DNA from: an uncultured Robinsoniella sp.
GTDB lineage: Bacteria > Bacillota > Clostridia > Lachnospirales > Lachnospiraceae
DNA length: 64,000 nt
Reading direction: 5' to 3'
NCBI GenBank assembly: GCA_900540475.1
Contig: UQGG01000039.1
Location: forward strand, 1-64,000
Part shown: positions 34,391 through 42,121 of the stretch, in pieces
How the letters are laid out: each line of letters opens with the position of its first letter
Position numbering within the stretch: position 1 is the first letter of the stretch
Made by a program: the position numbers and the translations under genes
The notes under the pieces: generated by a model
What the model saw: the letters and a program-made list of their open reading frames with translations, nothing else
What the model was told of the DNA's origin: nothing
The model's database searches: none

Positions 34391-35404
34391 TTATTCTGTT
34401 TTCAGTTGTTCTCGATACAGATTAATTGCAATCCTGGTTCCCTGACCAACTTTCGATGAAACTCTAATAGAATGTCCAAGTCTGTCTAAAATCTTCTTAC
34501 AAAGATATAAACCAATGCCGGTTGATTTCTTACCCATACGCCCGTTGTATCCGGTAAATCCATTTTCAAAAATACGGGGCAGATCCTCTTCCTGAATGCC
34601 AATACCGGTATCTTCGATGATTAAGGTCTCCCGCTCATTTGGATCCATATAAACCGATATTTTACCTTCATTTGTGTATTTCAGCGCATTGGACAAGATC
34701 TGTTCTATCACAAATACCATCCATTTCTCATCTGTAATCACCGTATCATCCATTTCTTTTAACTCAAAAGGAATTTTCCGGTAAATAAAGACCGAACTGT
34801 CCTGCTTTACCGCCTTCCTTACCAAATCCAGAATTTTGTATTCCTGAAGCTTCAAATCGGATGACATATTTTCCATACGCAGATATTGCAATACCATATC
34901 AACATACCGTTCGATTTTAAGCAGCTGCTGCAGCAGGCTCTGGTTTCTGGCATTGTCTTCTACCTGAATAAGCAGACGCATTGCAGTAATAGGGGTTTTA
35001 ATCTGATGTGCCCATAAGGTGTAGTAATCCATCATATCTTTTTTACTGCGTTCTTCCTGCTCCTTTTCCTGAGCGGTATCATGAAACAGTTTTAATAATA
35101 TTTCCTGGTAATCTGCTTCCTGCAAGCTTCCTGCGGGAGGCAGATCATTGCATTCTACCGTGATTCTGCTAAAAAGCCCTGCAAGTGCTATGTGCTTGCT
35201 TCTATATTTCCAATAGCTGATGGTTGTCATCACAAATCCAACCGCAAAACACAGTAAAAAAGCGTAGCCATATATTTTAATCGGTATCCCATATAGATAG
35301 AAGATCAGCATAAAGATGAAGGAAAATATGAGAACTGCCAACATCTGCATCAGATGATCTTTCATATATCTGCCGATTATTTTATATTCTCTGATTTTAT
35401 CCAT
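34391..35404 (-). CDS. BceS-type intramembrane-sensing histidine kinase
   Basis: A 337-residue kinase with two close N-terminal helices (about 15-60) and almost no extracellular loop, the hallmark of intramembrane-sensing kinases. It has the H-box WAHQIKTPI (His133), N-box NALKYT, G1 DTGIGIQ, F-box and G2 GIGLYLCKKI. In this family the kinase does not sense the antibiotic itself but the activity of a BceAB-type transporter. It abuts the response regulator gene by one base. Confidence 0.92.
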   Translation of the reverse strand: MDKIREYKIIGRYMKDHLMQMLAVLIFSFIFMLIFYLYGIPIKIYGYAFLLCFAVGFVMTTISYWKYRSKHIALAGLFSRITVECNDLPPAGSLQEADYQEILLKLFHDTAQEKEQEERSKKDMMDYYTLWAHQIKTPITAMRLLIQVEDNARNQSLLQQLLKIERYVDMVLQYLRMENMSSDLKLQEYKILDLVRKAVKQDSSVFIYRKIPFELKEMDDTVITDEKWMVFVIEQILSNALKYTNEGKISVYMDPNERETLIIEDTGIGIQEEDLPRIFENGFTGYNGRMGKKSTGIGLYLCKKILDRLGHSIRVSSKVGQGTRIAINLYREQLKTE

Positions 35405-36076
35405 TTACACCACCATATATCCTATTCCCTTTTTTGTTGCTATAAACCCTTCCAGTCCAATATCTTCAAGCTTCTTACGCAGCCTTGTGATATTTACAGT
35501 CAGTGTATTATCGTCAATAAAACTGTCACTTTCCCATAAGCGCTCCATAATAGCATCCCGGGACACGACCTTCCCTGCATTTTCTAACAGGATCTGCAGG
35601 ATCTTGAAATCATTTTTTGTCAGATCTGTTTTTTGCTCCCTGTATAATAATGTAGTATCACTCAGATTTAAAATGGCACCATTATGTTCTATCACATTTG
35701 TCTGACCCTGAAAAGCATATGTTCTCCGCAGCATTGCCTGAACTTTTGCTGCAAGAACGGTTAAGTCAAAAGGTTTGGTAATGAAATCATCTCCACCCAT
35801 GTTGATCGCCATTACAATGTTCATGTTATCACTCATAGAAGACAGAAAAATAATCGGAACTTTAGAGATCTTCCTGATTTCCTGACACCAGTGATATCCA
35901 TTGAAGAAAGGCAGAGTTATATCCATCAGAACCAGCTGTGGATCAAACGCAATAAAGTTTTCGATGACCTTCTCAAAATCTGTGATAACCTCCGTCTCCA
36001 TCCCCCATGTCCGTAAATACTCTTTCACTGACGAAGCGATAATCATGTCATCTTCCACAATTAATATTTTATACAT
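35405..36076 (-). CDS. OmpR/PhoB-family response regulator, BceR-like
   Basis: A 223-residue regulator: receiver domain 1-120 with EDD (8-10), phosphoacceptor Asp52 in LVLMDITLP, and Lys in FITKPFD, then a winged-helix DNA-binding domain (about 130-222) with SDTTLLYREQKTDLT and LRKKLEDIGLEGFI. With the downstream kinase it should activate the BceAB-type promoter at 29574-29629, where a suitable inverted repeat exists. Confidence 0.93.
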   Translation of the reverse strand: MYKILIVEDDMIIASSVKEYLRTWGMETEVITDFEKVIENFIAFDPQLVLMDITLPFFNGYHWCQEIRKISKVPIIFLSSMSDNMNIVMAINMGGDDFITKPFDLTVLAAKVQAMLRRTYAFQGQTNVIEHNGAILNLSDTTLLYREQKTDLTKNDFKILQILLENAGKVVSRDAIMERLWESDSFIDDNTLTVNITRLRKKLEDIGLEGFIATKKGIGYMVV

Positions 36077-36417
36077 TCTGTCATCCTTTCACTCTTATGC
36101 TCTTTTATTAATTTCTGCACTTCCATCATATTATTTTACCACCCATCTGTCAAGCGCTGCTCATTCCATCAGATTCGTTTCAGGTGCATTTAAGGCACAA
36201 AAAAAGAAGGATTCCCACCTTCTATTTCTTTCTTGCCGTTTCTTTTACCATATAATTTGTTATAATTAAAAAGATATAAACTGTTTGTGACAGGGATGTA
36301 CCAAATTGGGCTGGTGCAGCATTACCACACCCACTGACTGCATTTGGTGCATTCCTACCGCAAAGTATCATATGCAGGCACATTTTCAGAAACTTTCATA
36401 AAGTTGAAATTAATTCA
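36077..36417. other. intergenic region between bceR-type and J-domain genes
   Basis: Contains the hairpin at 36198-36223 and AT-rich promoter-like sequence (CATATAATTTGTTATAATT near 36250). No gene with a ribosome site was found. Confidence 0.4.
36198..36223 (-). terminator. small terminator
   Basis: AGAAGG (36205-36210) pairs with CCTTCT (36218-36223); on the minus strand a T7 run follows. It probably ends the J-domain operon about 200 bases downstream of its last stop. Confidence 0.5.
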
Positions 36418-37074
36418 TTAACATGGTCTGCAGCAACATCCGCACAGCATATTCATACAGCAAAGCTGTGTACAACAGCTTGTATCAAAATTCTGGGGCA
36501 TTCCACCGTAACCGCTGCCCATTGTCTGATACCACTGCCCGCCGGACTCCAACTGTCTCTTAAGCTGTTGATACTGGAAATTATTTGGTTCCAGAGCAGC
36601 TGCCCGGGCTGCAAAATCTTTCGCATTGAGATTATTGCCAATTCCTGCATTAGCAAGTGCACTGAGATAATACCACTTCGCATTGCGCTGCGAAATGTTA
36701 TTTAATACGTTCAAAGCTTCCTGAAAGTGTCCGGCATTGATATAATTCGCCGCTGCCTGATATTCGATTGGCTCACCACTCTCATGCTGACGCTGACCGA
36801 ATCCACCGCCATAGCCGTCAAAACCCTGTCCCTGCCCATAGCCCTGACTGCTTTGTCCGCCATAACCTCCCGTATAACCACCGGTACGTTCCTTCATGAT
36901 CTGGTCATAAGCCTGCTGTACCTCTTTGAATTTCTCTTCTGCCTGATCCTTGTTTGGATTGTTCAGATTTGCATCGGGATGATATTTCCTGCTCATTTGC
37001 CTATATGCTTTTTTTACCTCATCATCAGATGCTGAAGACGGAATCCCCAGCACCTTATATGGATCCATTATCAT
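36418..37074 (-). CDS. J-domain protein with Cys-rich C-terminal tail
   Basis: A 218-residue Hsp40-type co-chaperone. The J domain occupies 1-65, with HPD at 32-34, so it should stimulate DnaK. A Gly/Gln/Tyr-rich linker (about 68-110) is followed by a TPR-like helical region (NYINAGHFQEALNVLNNISQ ...). The end of the protein (about 198-218) has ten Cys residues, including CCTQLCCMNMLCGCCCRPC, a possible metal or cluster site. It overlaps the DUF5685 gene by 20 bases. It is not a canonical DnaJ: there is no zinc-finger repeat. Confidence 0.85.
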   Translation of the reverse strand: MIMDPYKVLGIPSSASDDEVKKAYRQMSRKYHPDANLNNPNKDQAEEKFKEVQQAYDQIMKERTGGYTGGYGGQSSQGYGQGQGFDGYGGGFGQRQHESGEPIEYQAAANYINAGHFQEALNVLNNISQRNAKWYYLSALANAGIGNNLNAKDFAARAAALEPNNFQYQQLKRQLESGGQWYQTMGSGYGGMPQNFDTSCCTQLCCMNMLCGCCCRPC

Positions 37075-37903
37075 TCTTATTTCCTGCTCTTTCCTTCGTT
37101 ACTTTTTCGTATTTCACCCAAACTCCGGAATACAATATATTTCTTAGTATAGCAACATTTTCTAGAATTGGCAACCTCTCAAATGCCCTGGAGCATTCTG
37201 CCATCATCAGCATCATCATGTCTTTGCACTTATCTGTAAAATCAGAATCTTTCATCATTGGTATCAGAGGGTTATAATTTCCAGCCTTTTTATCCTTTTC
37301 CACATCTTCATATGCATCCATCAGATAAATGAATTTCCCCAGATAAAAGCCCATCTGACCCAGCGGTTCCTTCCATTCATCTCTTTTATAGATAAACAGT
37401 TCTTTTAACACGGTTCCGGTAAGCCCTGCTGCTACATCCAGGTCTTTTTCTTTGCGCGCTTCACATTCGTGCATTTTTTTCATATATCTTTGAATTGCCC
37501 TGCGCTGCCGGGGATACCTTTCTGCCGTTTCTTTATACTTTTTATGTATCATCCTGGCAAGGGTAAGTTTGGCAGCATTATGATCGTCAAACCAGTCATC
37601 CATTAAGTTATGGTAAGCCAGAAGTACATTCATATCCGCCGCATAATCCAGCATTTCATTTTCCGCAATCAATTCTTTTTTCGAAGGATGTAATACACAC
37701 CTTTGCAATTTAAGCTCGTCCTGGGACTCATACAGACTTGATAACAGCAGACCCAGAAAAGTCATATCAAAGGTCAGCAAAACCTTTCCTCTGACTCCAT
37801 ATTGCTTTCCTAACCGCTTACACAGCCCGCAATAGTATGCCCGGTAGGTCTTATAATCCTTTATTTTAATTTCATCCTGATTAATCGTCACATATCCGAA
37901 CAT
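37055..37903 (-). CDS. DUF5685 protein with isoprenoid-synthase-like Asp motifs
   Basis: A 282-residue, almost wholly helical protein of the uncharacterised DUF5685 family. CGLC (25-28) and CVLH (69-72) could bind a metal. DDWFDD (102-107) and D-AYED-VEKD...GNYNP (196-212) resemble the two Asp-rich motifs of squalene/phytoene synthases. I infer a distant trans-isoprenyl-synthase fold, but activity is unproved. There is no signal peptide. It lies between a zinc-ribbon membrane protein and a J-domain gene, with short spacing or overlap, so the three likely work together. Confidence 0.78.
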   Translation of the reverse strand: MFGYVTINQDEIKIKDYKTYRAYYCGLCKRLGKQYGVRGKVLLTFDMTFLGLLLSSLYESQDELKLQRCVLHPSKKELIAENEMLDYAADMNVLLAYHNLMDDWFDDHNAAKLTLARMIHKKYKETAERYPRQRRAIQRYMKKMHECEARKEKDLDVAAGLTGTVLKELFIYKRDEWKEPLGQMGFYLGKFIYLMDAYEDVEKDKKAGNYNPLIPMMKDSDFTDKCKDMMMLMMAECSRAFERLPILENVAILRNILYSGVWVKYEKVTKERAGNKNDNGSI

Positions 37904-37925
37904 CGCTCAATCCTCTGCTTTTCTA

Positions 37926-38327
37926 TCAACTCTTCTTTATAAACTGGTCTCCGCATTTGGGACAGGTAATTGATATCTTTCCTTTGCCCCGGGGAATCCG
38001 TATTTTCTGTTTGCATTTGGGACATTTGTAAATATGATAATCTTTACTCTGTTCCAGGCGCTTTTTCTGTCCGTGGAATAATCCGGTAACCCTGCCTTTT
38101 AGCTCCAGAAACTTCTGGTTTTCCGCATAGCGTTTCTGAACATTTTTCGAAAACATTCTCACATAAATCAAAACCAGCAATATCAACGGAACCCATGAAA
38201 ACAACCCGCTTCTGATAAAAATTGATAATACCACCAATACAAAAGCCACAATTATCATAAATCTCGATAATTCATCCGCTCCATACCGTCCCACCATAAA
38301 CCTCTGAAACTTTTCCTTCACTTCCAA
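37926..38327 (-). CDS. membrane protein with C-terminal zinc ribbon
   Basis: A 133-residue protein with two adjacent membrane helices (about 22-58, FMIIVAFVLVVLSIFI and WVPLILLVLIYVRMF), a basic linker, and a zinc ribbon made by CPKC (about 101-104) and CPKC (about 122-125). The ribbon should face the cytoplasm. It is the first gene of the DUF5685/J-domain operon; GGAGG lies upstream of the ATG. Function unknown; a membrane tether or recruiter for the two downstream proteins is a guess. Confidence 0.8.
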   Translation of the reverse strand: MEVKEKFQRFMVGRYGADELSRFMIIVAFVLVVLSIFIRSGLFSWVPLILLVLIYVRMFSKNVQKRYAENQKFLELKGRVTGLFHGQKKRLEQSKDYHIYKCPKCKQKIRIPRGKGKISITCPKCGDQFIKKS

Positions 38328-38461
38328 ATCCTCCTAAATATTATTTCCATCATTAATAGTATTATAGGTTGTATGAAAATTTAAATCAATAAAGGATTCA
38401 TAAAATTTTTGTAAACAGTTTACTTTGTCGATTTATGTATAAATTTAGCAAAATAATTATC
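38328..38461. other. AT-rich spacer upstream of the small RNA
   Basis: It separates the zinc-ribbon gene start from the promoter of the candidate small RNA. No frame or hairpin of note. Confidence 0.4.
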
Positions 38462-38490
38462 TTGTCATAATATGATGAATATGGTAGAAT
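38462..38490 (+). promoter_or_regulatory. promoter of the candidate small RNA
   Basis: TTGTCA (38462-38467) and TAGAAT (38485-38490) are 17 bases apart, reading toward a structured segment that ends in a terminator 120 bases later with no ORF in between. Confidence 0.6.
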
Positions 38491-38496
38491 TTCTTT

Positions 38497-38613
38497 GTAT
38501 TGGTAAAAATCTAGTACGTTTCACAACTCGCGCTCCGCAGGCTTCCCCAAGAACTGCGGGGTACTCCCAATAAATCAGATACTTATATCCCCGGCATAGC
38601 GCCGGGGTTTTTA
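38497..38613 (+). ncRNA. candidate orphan small RNA, about 117 nt
   Basis: Between a promoter and a strong intrinsic terminator lies a GC-richer segment without coding potential. AGTAC (38513-38517) can pair with GTACT (38561-38565), enclosing CCGCAG (38535-38540) pairing with CTGCGG (38554-38559). The 3' end is CCCCGGC-ATAGC-GCCGGGG followed by T5. It converges on an orphan holin gene whose stop lies 45 bases beyond the terminator. I cannot match it to a known RNA family. Confidence 0.5.
38589..38613 (+). terminator. strong terminator of the small RNA
   Basis: CCCCGGC (38589-38595) pairs with GCCGGGG (38601-38607), followed by five T. T residues follow only on the plus strand, so it serves plus-strand transcription. 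Confidence 0.85.
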
Positions 38614-38657
38614 TATTCTGTCTGTTCTAATTTACCTGCCGACATAAAATCAGGTAC

Positions 38658-38948
38658 CTACTCCTGCTTATTGATCTGCTTTATAATCTGGTTCACATAT
38701 GTGCTTAAGCCTGCCACCAGTATTCCCTGCACAATGGCAGTAAATAAGCCCAGCGCAATGTCCTGCCCCGTTATAAACCTGGATGTGGCTATCACCCAAA
38801 TACCGCATATCACAATTCCAATAAAACCAACCACCAACGGAATGTATTTATCCGGAAGCAAAGTACTTTGTTTTAGCCATATACCAATAAAATATAATAT
38901 AATTGCAACCACAATCAAACCTGGCTTTATATAATCCATAATATCCAT
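38658..38948 (-). CDS. phage holin-like membrane protein (Hol44 type)
   Basis: A 96-residue protein with three membrane helices (about 8-25, 36-54, 65-86), a short polar tail ending in NQIIKQINKQE and the MDYIKPGLIVVAIILYFIG start typical of the Hol44/phage_holin_8 group. Holins make membrane lesions for endolysin release. No endolysin or other phage gene is adjacent, so this is an orphan, either a phage remnant or a domesticated pore. AGGGGG lies 8 bases before the ATG. Confidence 0.75.
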   Translation of the reverse strand: MDIMDYIKPGLIVVAIILYFIGIWLKQSTLLPDKYIPLVVGFIGIVICGIWVIATSRFITGQDIALGLFTAIVQGILVAGLSTYVNQIIKQINKQE

Positions 38949-39168
38949 ACTGTCTACCCCCTCTTTATGATGCTTTATTTATATGCTTCTTTTGTTCCTC
39001 ATGTGCCGCATGCCTCCTTACTGTATATCTTCATTTCGTATACCTTTTTTCTACCTTTTTACCGTATACCCCAAATATGTTTCCAACAGAAATATTGCTA
39101 AAATATTTAAACAGCCTCATTGCATGGATCATCTTTACAGACTATACTTGGTACAGGAGGTGTTGGTT

Positions 39169-39663
39169 ATGGCAAATGAAGACAAAAAAGATTTTAATGC
39201 AATGCTAAATGATGCGAAGGATATGCCTAAATTCCAGACGGTGACGGACCCAAAAAGTATAAACAAATATGGCGGTGACAAAATGTTTTTCGCCCCGCCT
39301 GCTGCCTATGACCGTGTAATGAAGACGGTGCCTTTTGGAAGAGTTCTTACCATAGGAAAAATAAGGGAGTATTTTGCAAAGATGAGCGGTGCGGATTTCA
39401 CGGAACCAATCACAGCCGGCATCTTTGTATCCATTGCTGCATGGGCAAGTTACCAGAGAAGTGATGATGAAACACCCTACTGGAGGACATTAAAGGCGAA
39501 CGGCGAATTAAATCCCAAATACCCGGGCGGAGTAGAAGCGCAAAAGGATGAACTGGAGAAAGAGGGACATACGATTATTCAAAAGGGACGAACGAATATA
39601 AGATATTTTGTCAAAGATTATGAAGATGTGATGTTTCATTTAGATATTCCTGAAAATTCCTGA
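39169..39663 (+). CDS. MGMT-like DNA-binding protein without the reactive Cys
   Basis: A 164-residue protein starting at the ATG at 39169, 6 bases after ACAGGAGG. The central part matches the DNA-binding domain of O6-alkylguanine transferases: VPFGRVLTIGKIREYF, a helix-turn-helix, and TPYWRTLKANGEL followed by GGVEAQKDELEKEGH. At the place of the alkyl-acceptor PCHR the sequence is PYWR, and the protein has no Cys at all. It is thus an alkyltransferase-like (ATL-type) protein that may flag damaged bases rather than repair them. Confidence 0.8.
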   Translation: MANEDKKDFNAMLNDAKDMPKFQTVTDPKSINKYGGDKMFFAPPAAYDRVMKTVPFGRVLTIGKIREYFAKMSGADFTEPITAGIFVSIAAWASYQRSDDETPYWRTLKANGELNPKYPGGVEAQKDELEKEGHTIIQKGRTNIRYFVKDYEDVMFHLDIPENS

Positions 39664-39738
39664 CGCTAATCATTGGTTTAAACGTGTTAAAAACAGTAAT
39701 ATGAATTATGACCGTTACTTCGATTCATGGAGATAATA

Positions 39739-39769
39739 CAAAAAAACCCTTGAAATTCAAGGGTTTTTC
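39739..39769 (-). terminator. terminator of the tRNA-Thr gene
   Basis: AAAAACCCTTGAA pairs with TTCAAGGGTTTTT, A/T-tracts on both sides make it bidirectional. It ends the tRNA transcript and may also stop transcription from the MGMT-like gene. Confidence 0.85.
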
Positions 39770-39771
39770 AA

Positions 39772-39844
39772 AGCTCCTGGCCGGATTTGAACCGGCGACC
39801 TACGCATTACGAATGCGGCGCTCTACCAGCTGAGCCACAGAAGC
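39772..39844 (-). tRNA. tRNA-Thr, anticodon CGU
   Basis: The 73-base cloverleaf has acceptor GCTTCTG (39844-39838) pairing with CAGGAGC (39779-39773), D arm GCTCAGCTGGTAGAGC, anticodon loop TTCGTAA (CGT anticodon, reads ACG) and T arm CCGGTTCAAATCCGG. The top pair of the anticodon stem is C-T mismatched. CCA is not encoded. It is a single gene with its own promoter and terminator. Confidence 0.95.
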
Positions 39845-39877
39845 ATGTGGTTGAATTCTCAACCACCGACCTAAATT

Positions 39878-39906
39878 ATTATATACAAATTTTAGGAATT
39901 TTGCAA
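39878..39906 (-). promoter_or_regulatory. promoter of tRNA-Thr
   Basis: On the minus strand TTGCAA (39901-39906) and TATAAT (39878-39883) are 17 bases apart. The start near 39871 gives a short leader with a GGTTGA/TCAACC hairpin before the tRNA. Confidence 0.75.
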
Positions 39907-39953
39907 GCTTTTTTTACTATTTCTTCAAATTTTCTTCTATGTTTGTTATCTGG

Positions 39954-40565
39954 TTATATTGTTAAGAATGGATAAAGAATCAGTCCAAGGAAAGCAACTA
40001 TTAAAACACCTGCGCAGATGCCGGAAACCACCTTTGTTGCCATGATTTGTTTACCGGTTACCCCTGGCAGGTTCTTCTTTACATACTGACGATATATAAT
40101 TGCCATATCGACATATACGAATAGCGCAGCCACTGTACCGGCAGCAGTCGCTGCTAAAAAACTTAACCTTTTTCCATTTGGTCCTCCAAATATTTCTAAG
40201 GTATATAGCAGCATCCAAAATACCAGGATACCGATACAATAGCTAAATATTATTCCGATCAGATTTCTGATTCCCACATCTGATTTACCCGGTAATCCGC
40301 AATAACAATCATATGCCGCATCCCCCACACAGAATATTGCAGAAGGAAAGAGTATAAGGATCAACCATTTTGATGTTTCTACCGGTATTTCACGAAAAAC
40401 ATATAATAGTATCTGAAACACAATGAAAGAACTAAAATATACAAAATAGTTAAACCGGTTTCTTCTCCGCCAATCCTTTATCTGCCCATCCTCTACAGCA
40501 TCCATAACTTGAATTTTATCCACCTCTTCTGGATGAACCAAAGCGTTCCAAAGATTATTTTTCAT
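39954..40565 (-). CDS. membrane protein of unknown function
   Basis: A 203-residue protein started at MKNNLWNALVHPEEV, where GGGGGAGAG lies upstream; the longer frame to 40640 has no site. A 40-residue charged N-terminal cytoplasmic segment is followed by six hydrophobic helices in pairs (FNYFVYFSSFIVFQILLYVF, WLILILFPSAIFCVG, IGIIFSYCIGILVFWMLLY, LSFLAATAAGTVAALFVYV, VSGICAGVLIVAFLGLILY). No catalytic motif is visible; a DUF6773-like identity is possible but not sure. Confidence 0.65.
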   Translation of the reverse strand: MKNNLWNALVHPEEVDKIQVMDAVEDGQIKDWRRRNRFNYFVYFSSFIVFQILLYVFREIPVETSKWLILILFPSAIFCVGDAAYDCYCGLPGKSDVGIRNLIGIIFSYCIGILVFWMLLYTLEIFGGPNGKRLSFLAATAAGTVAALFVYVDMAIIYRQYVKKNLPGVTGKQIMATKVVSGICAGVLIVAFLGLILYPFLTI

Positions 40566-40743
40566 CTCAATCTCTCCCCCTTGACTTTTCATCAATCCTG
40601 CCTGATTTCTTAACCGTGGTAAAGATTTTCCTTCTATCACTGAAAACTTCTATCACTGATTTCTTCTATCATGAGTATACTGCAATCCGGCTCTGACCGC
40701 AATAATATCTGACAAATTCTAACAAAAACCTAACAAAAATAAA

Positions 40744-40776
40744 AATGCAGCTTACTGTACAAACAGCAAACTGCAT
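40744..40776 (-). terminator. probable terminator of the LCP gene
   Basis: ATGCAG...TGT pairs with ACA...CTGCAT around a 4-base loop; on the minus strand a T-rich tract follows. Confidence 0.6.
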
Positions 40777-40804
40777 CATTCCATATCCTGCTTTATTTTG
40801 TCTC

Positions 40805-42082
40805 TTACTCTGACTCTGATTCTGTTTCCGATTCAGTTTCTGACTCTGTCTCAGCAGTGGTTCCAATCTTAGATGATTTCCCGGAATCTTTACTATATGA
40901 TTCCTTTGTAGTCTTTTCGCTGGAATCTTCCGTCTTATCTTCTGTGAAATCTTCTGTTGAGTTTCCAGTTGATTTTTCTGAGGTTTTTTCTGAGGTTTTC
41001 TCTGTAGATTCTTCTTTTGGTCCTACTCCGGTGAGTTTCTGTATTTTTTGACTCAGATCTTTGACTCTGGCTGAAGGATCATAATCTTTTGTGCCAAAAA
41101 GAAATTCGTGCAGTTTTATAACATTGCTTTCCAATGTCTGGGGTACTTCATCATCTCCTGATCCACCTTTGCCGCCGGTCTTATGATCGTAAGGGAATCC
41201 GATTGTCTCGGTTATATTGTAGGATAACATTCCCATTCCCATAGAAATCATTTCTGACTGGGCCATACTGGTACGGATCATGGGGAATACTTCATCCATG
41301 ATTTTATTCAGTGTCCCTACATCTGCTTTCTTCACCTTTTCTACGATCTTCTCAATTACTTCCCGCTGGCGTTCAGTTCTCTTGTAATCATTTCCTGCGG
41401 TATAACGGATTCTGGAATAGGAGGTTGCCTGTACGCCATTCATGTTATAAGTACCTGCGCCCGGAAGCTTTTCATAGCTCTTGCCCGTTACTTCTGAAGT
41501 TTCCACACAATAATTATTCAGATGCACGCTTTCCGCTTCATCTACTGTCAGTTCTATTCCACCCAATAAATCCACGATCTCAGCTAATGCATTAAAATCA
41601 ACGGATATATAATCCTGAATTTTCAAATCAAAGTTTTCATTTAATGTAGATACAGCTCGTTCCGCTCCGCCATTGGCATATGCGGCATTTGCTTTTCTGT
41701 ATAAGTCTCCGCCAATGTATAAGTACGTATCACGATAAATCGATACCAGTTTTACTTCTTTTGTGTCGTTATTGATGCTTGCGATTATGATTGCATCACT
41801 ATTGGCCCGGGAGAGATCCTCGTCTCTGGTATCCAGTCCAAAGAGTGCTATATTCGTGTATCCTTTGATGACTTTATTCGTTTCCAGTTCTTCATTTACT
41901 ACTACTTTGTCCATATTCATCTCACTGGACTGTATTTTTCCCAGCTTGCTTTGCACATAAGAATATGCAAATGCCACTGCTGCCGCTATCAGAAGCAGAA
42001 TTACTCCTACGATAATCAAAATCTTTCTATTCCTGCGTTTTTTATAACCTGGATCTTCTTTATCCACTTTTTCTTTGTCCAT
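40805..42082 (-). CDS. LytR-CpsA-Psr (LCP) family cell-wall glycopolymer transferase
   Basis: A 425-residue protein with one N-terminal membrane helix (about 19-42) and an extracellular LCP domain (about 75-310) showing NIALFGLDTRD, IASINNDTKEVKLVSIYRDTYL, NAAYANGGAE, and RIRYTAGNDYKRTERQREV, the conserved Asp/Arg set that binds polyprenyl pyrophosphate. LCP enzymes attach teichoic acids or other polymers to peptidoglycan. The last ~80 residues are a Ser/Thr/Glu/Lys-rich disordered tail ending in ESETESETESESE. AAAGGAGC precedes the ATG. Confidence 0.92.
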   Translation of the reverse strand: MDKEKVDKEDPGYKKRRNRKILIIVGVILLLIAAAVAFAYSYVQSKLGKIQSSEMNMDKVVVNEELETNKVIKGYTNIALFGLDTRDEDLSRANSDAIIIASINNDTKEVKLVSIYRDTYLYIGGDLYRKANAAYANGGAERAVSTLNENFDLKIQDYISVDFNALAEIVDLLGGIELTVDEAESVHLNNYCVETSEVTGKSYEKLPGAGTYNMNGVQATSYSRIRYTAGNDYKRTERQREVIEKIVEKVKKADVGTLNKIMDEVFPMIRTSMAQSEMISMGMGMLSYNITETIGFPYDHKTGGKGGSGDDEVPQTLESNVIKLHEFLFGTKDYDPSARVKDLSQKIQKLTGVGPKEESTEKTSEKTSEKSTGNSTEDFTEDKTEDSSEKTTKESYSKDSGKSSKIGTTAETESETESETESESE

Positions 42083-42121
42083 TGGATTAATGCTCCTTTA
42101 AATAATCCCGTATTTTTTCTG

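Noticed and set aside
38497..38613. 4.5S SRP RNA or tracrRNA for the small RNA
   Set aside because: No SRP tetraloop motif and no CRISPR repeat or cas gene in the window.
38983..39168. 62-codon N-terminal extension of the MGMT-like protein
   Set aside because: ACAGGAGG directly before the ATG at 39169 sets the start; the extension is Cys/Phe-rich and unlike the family.
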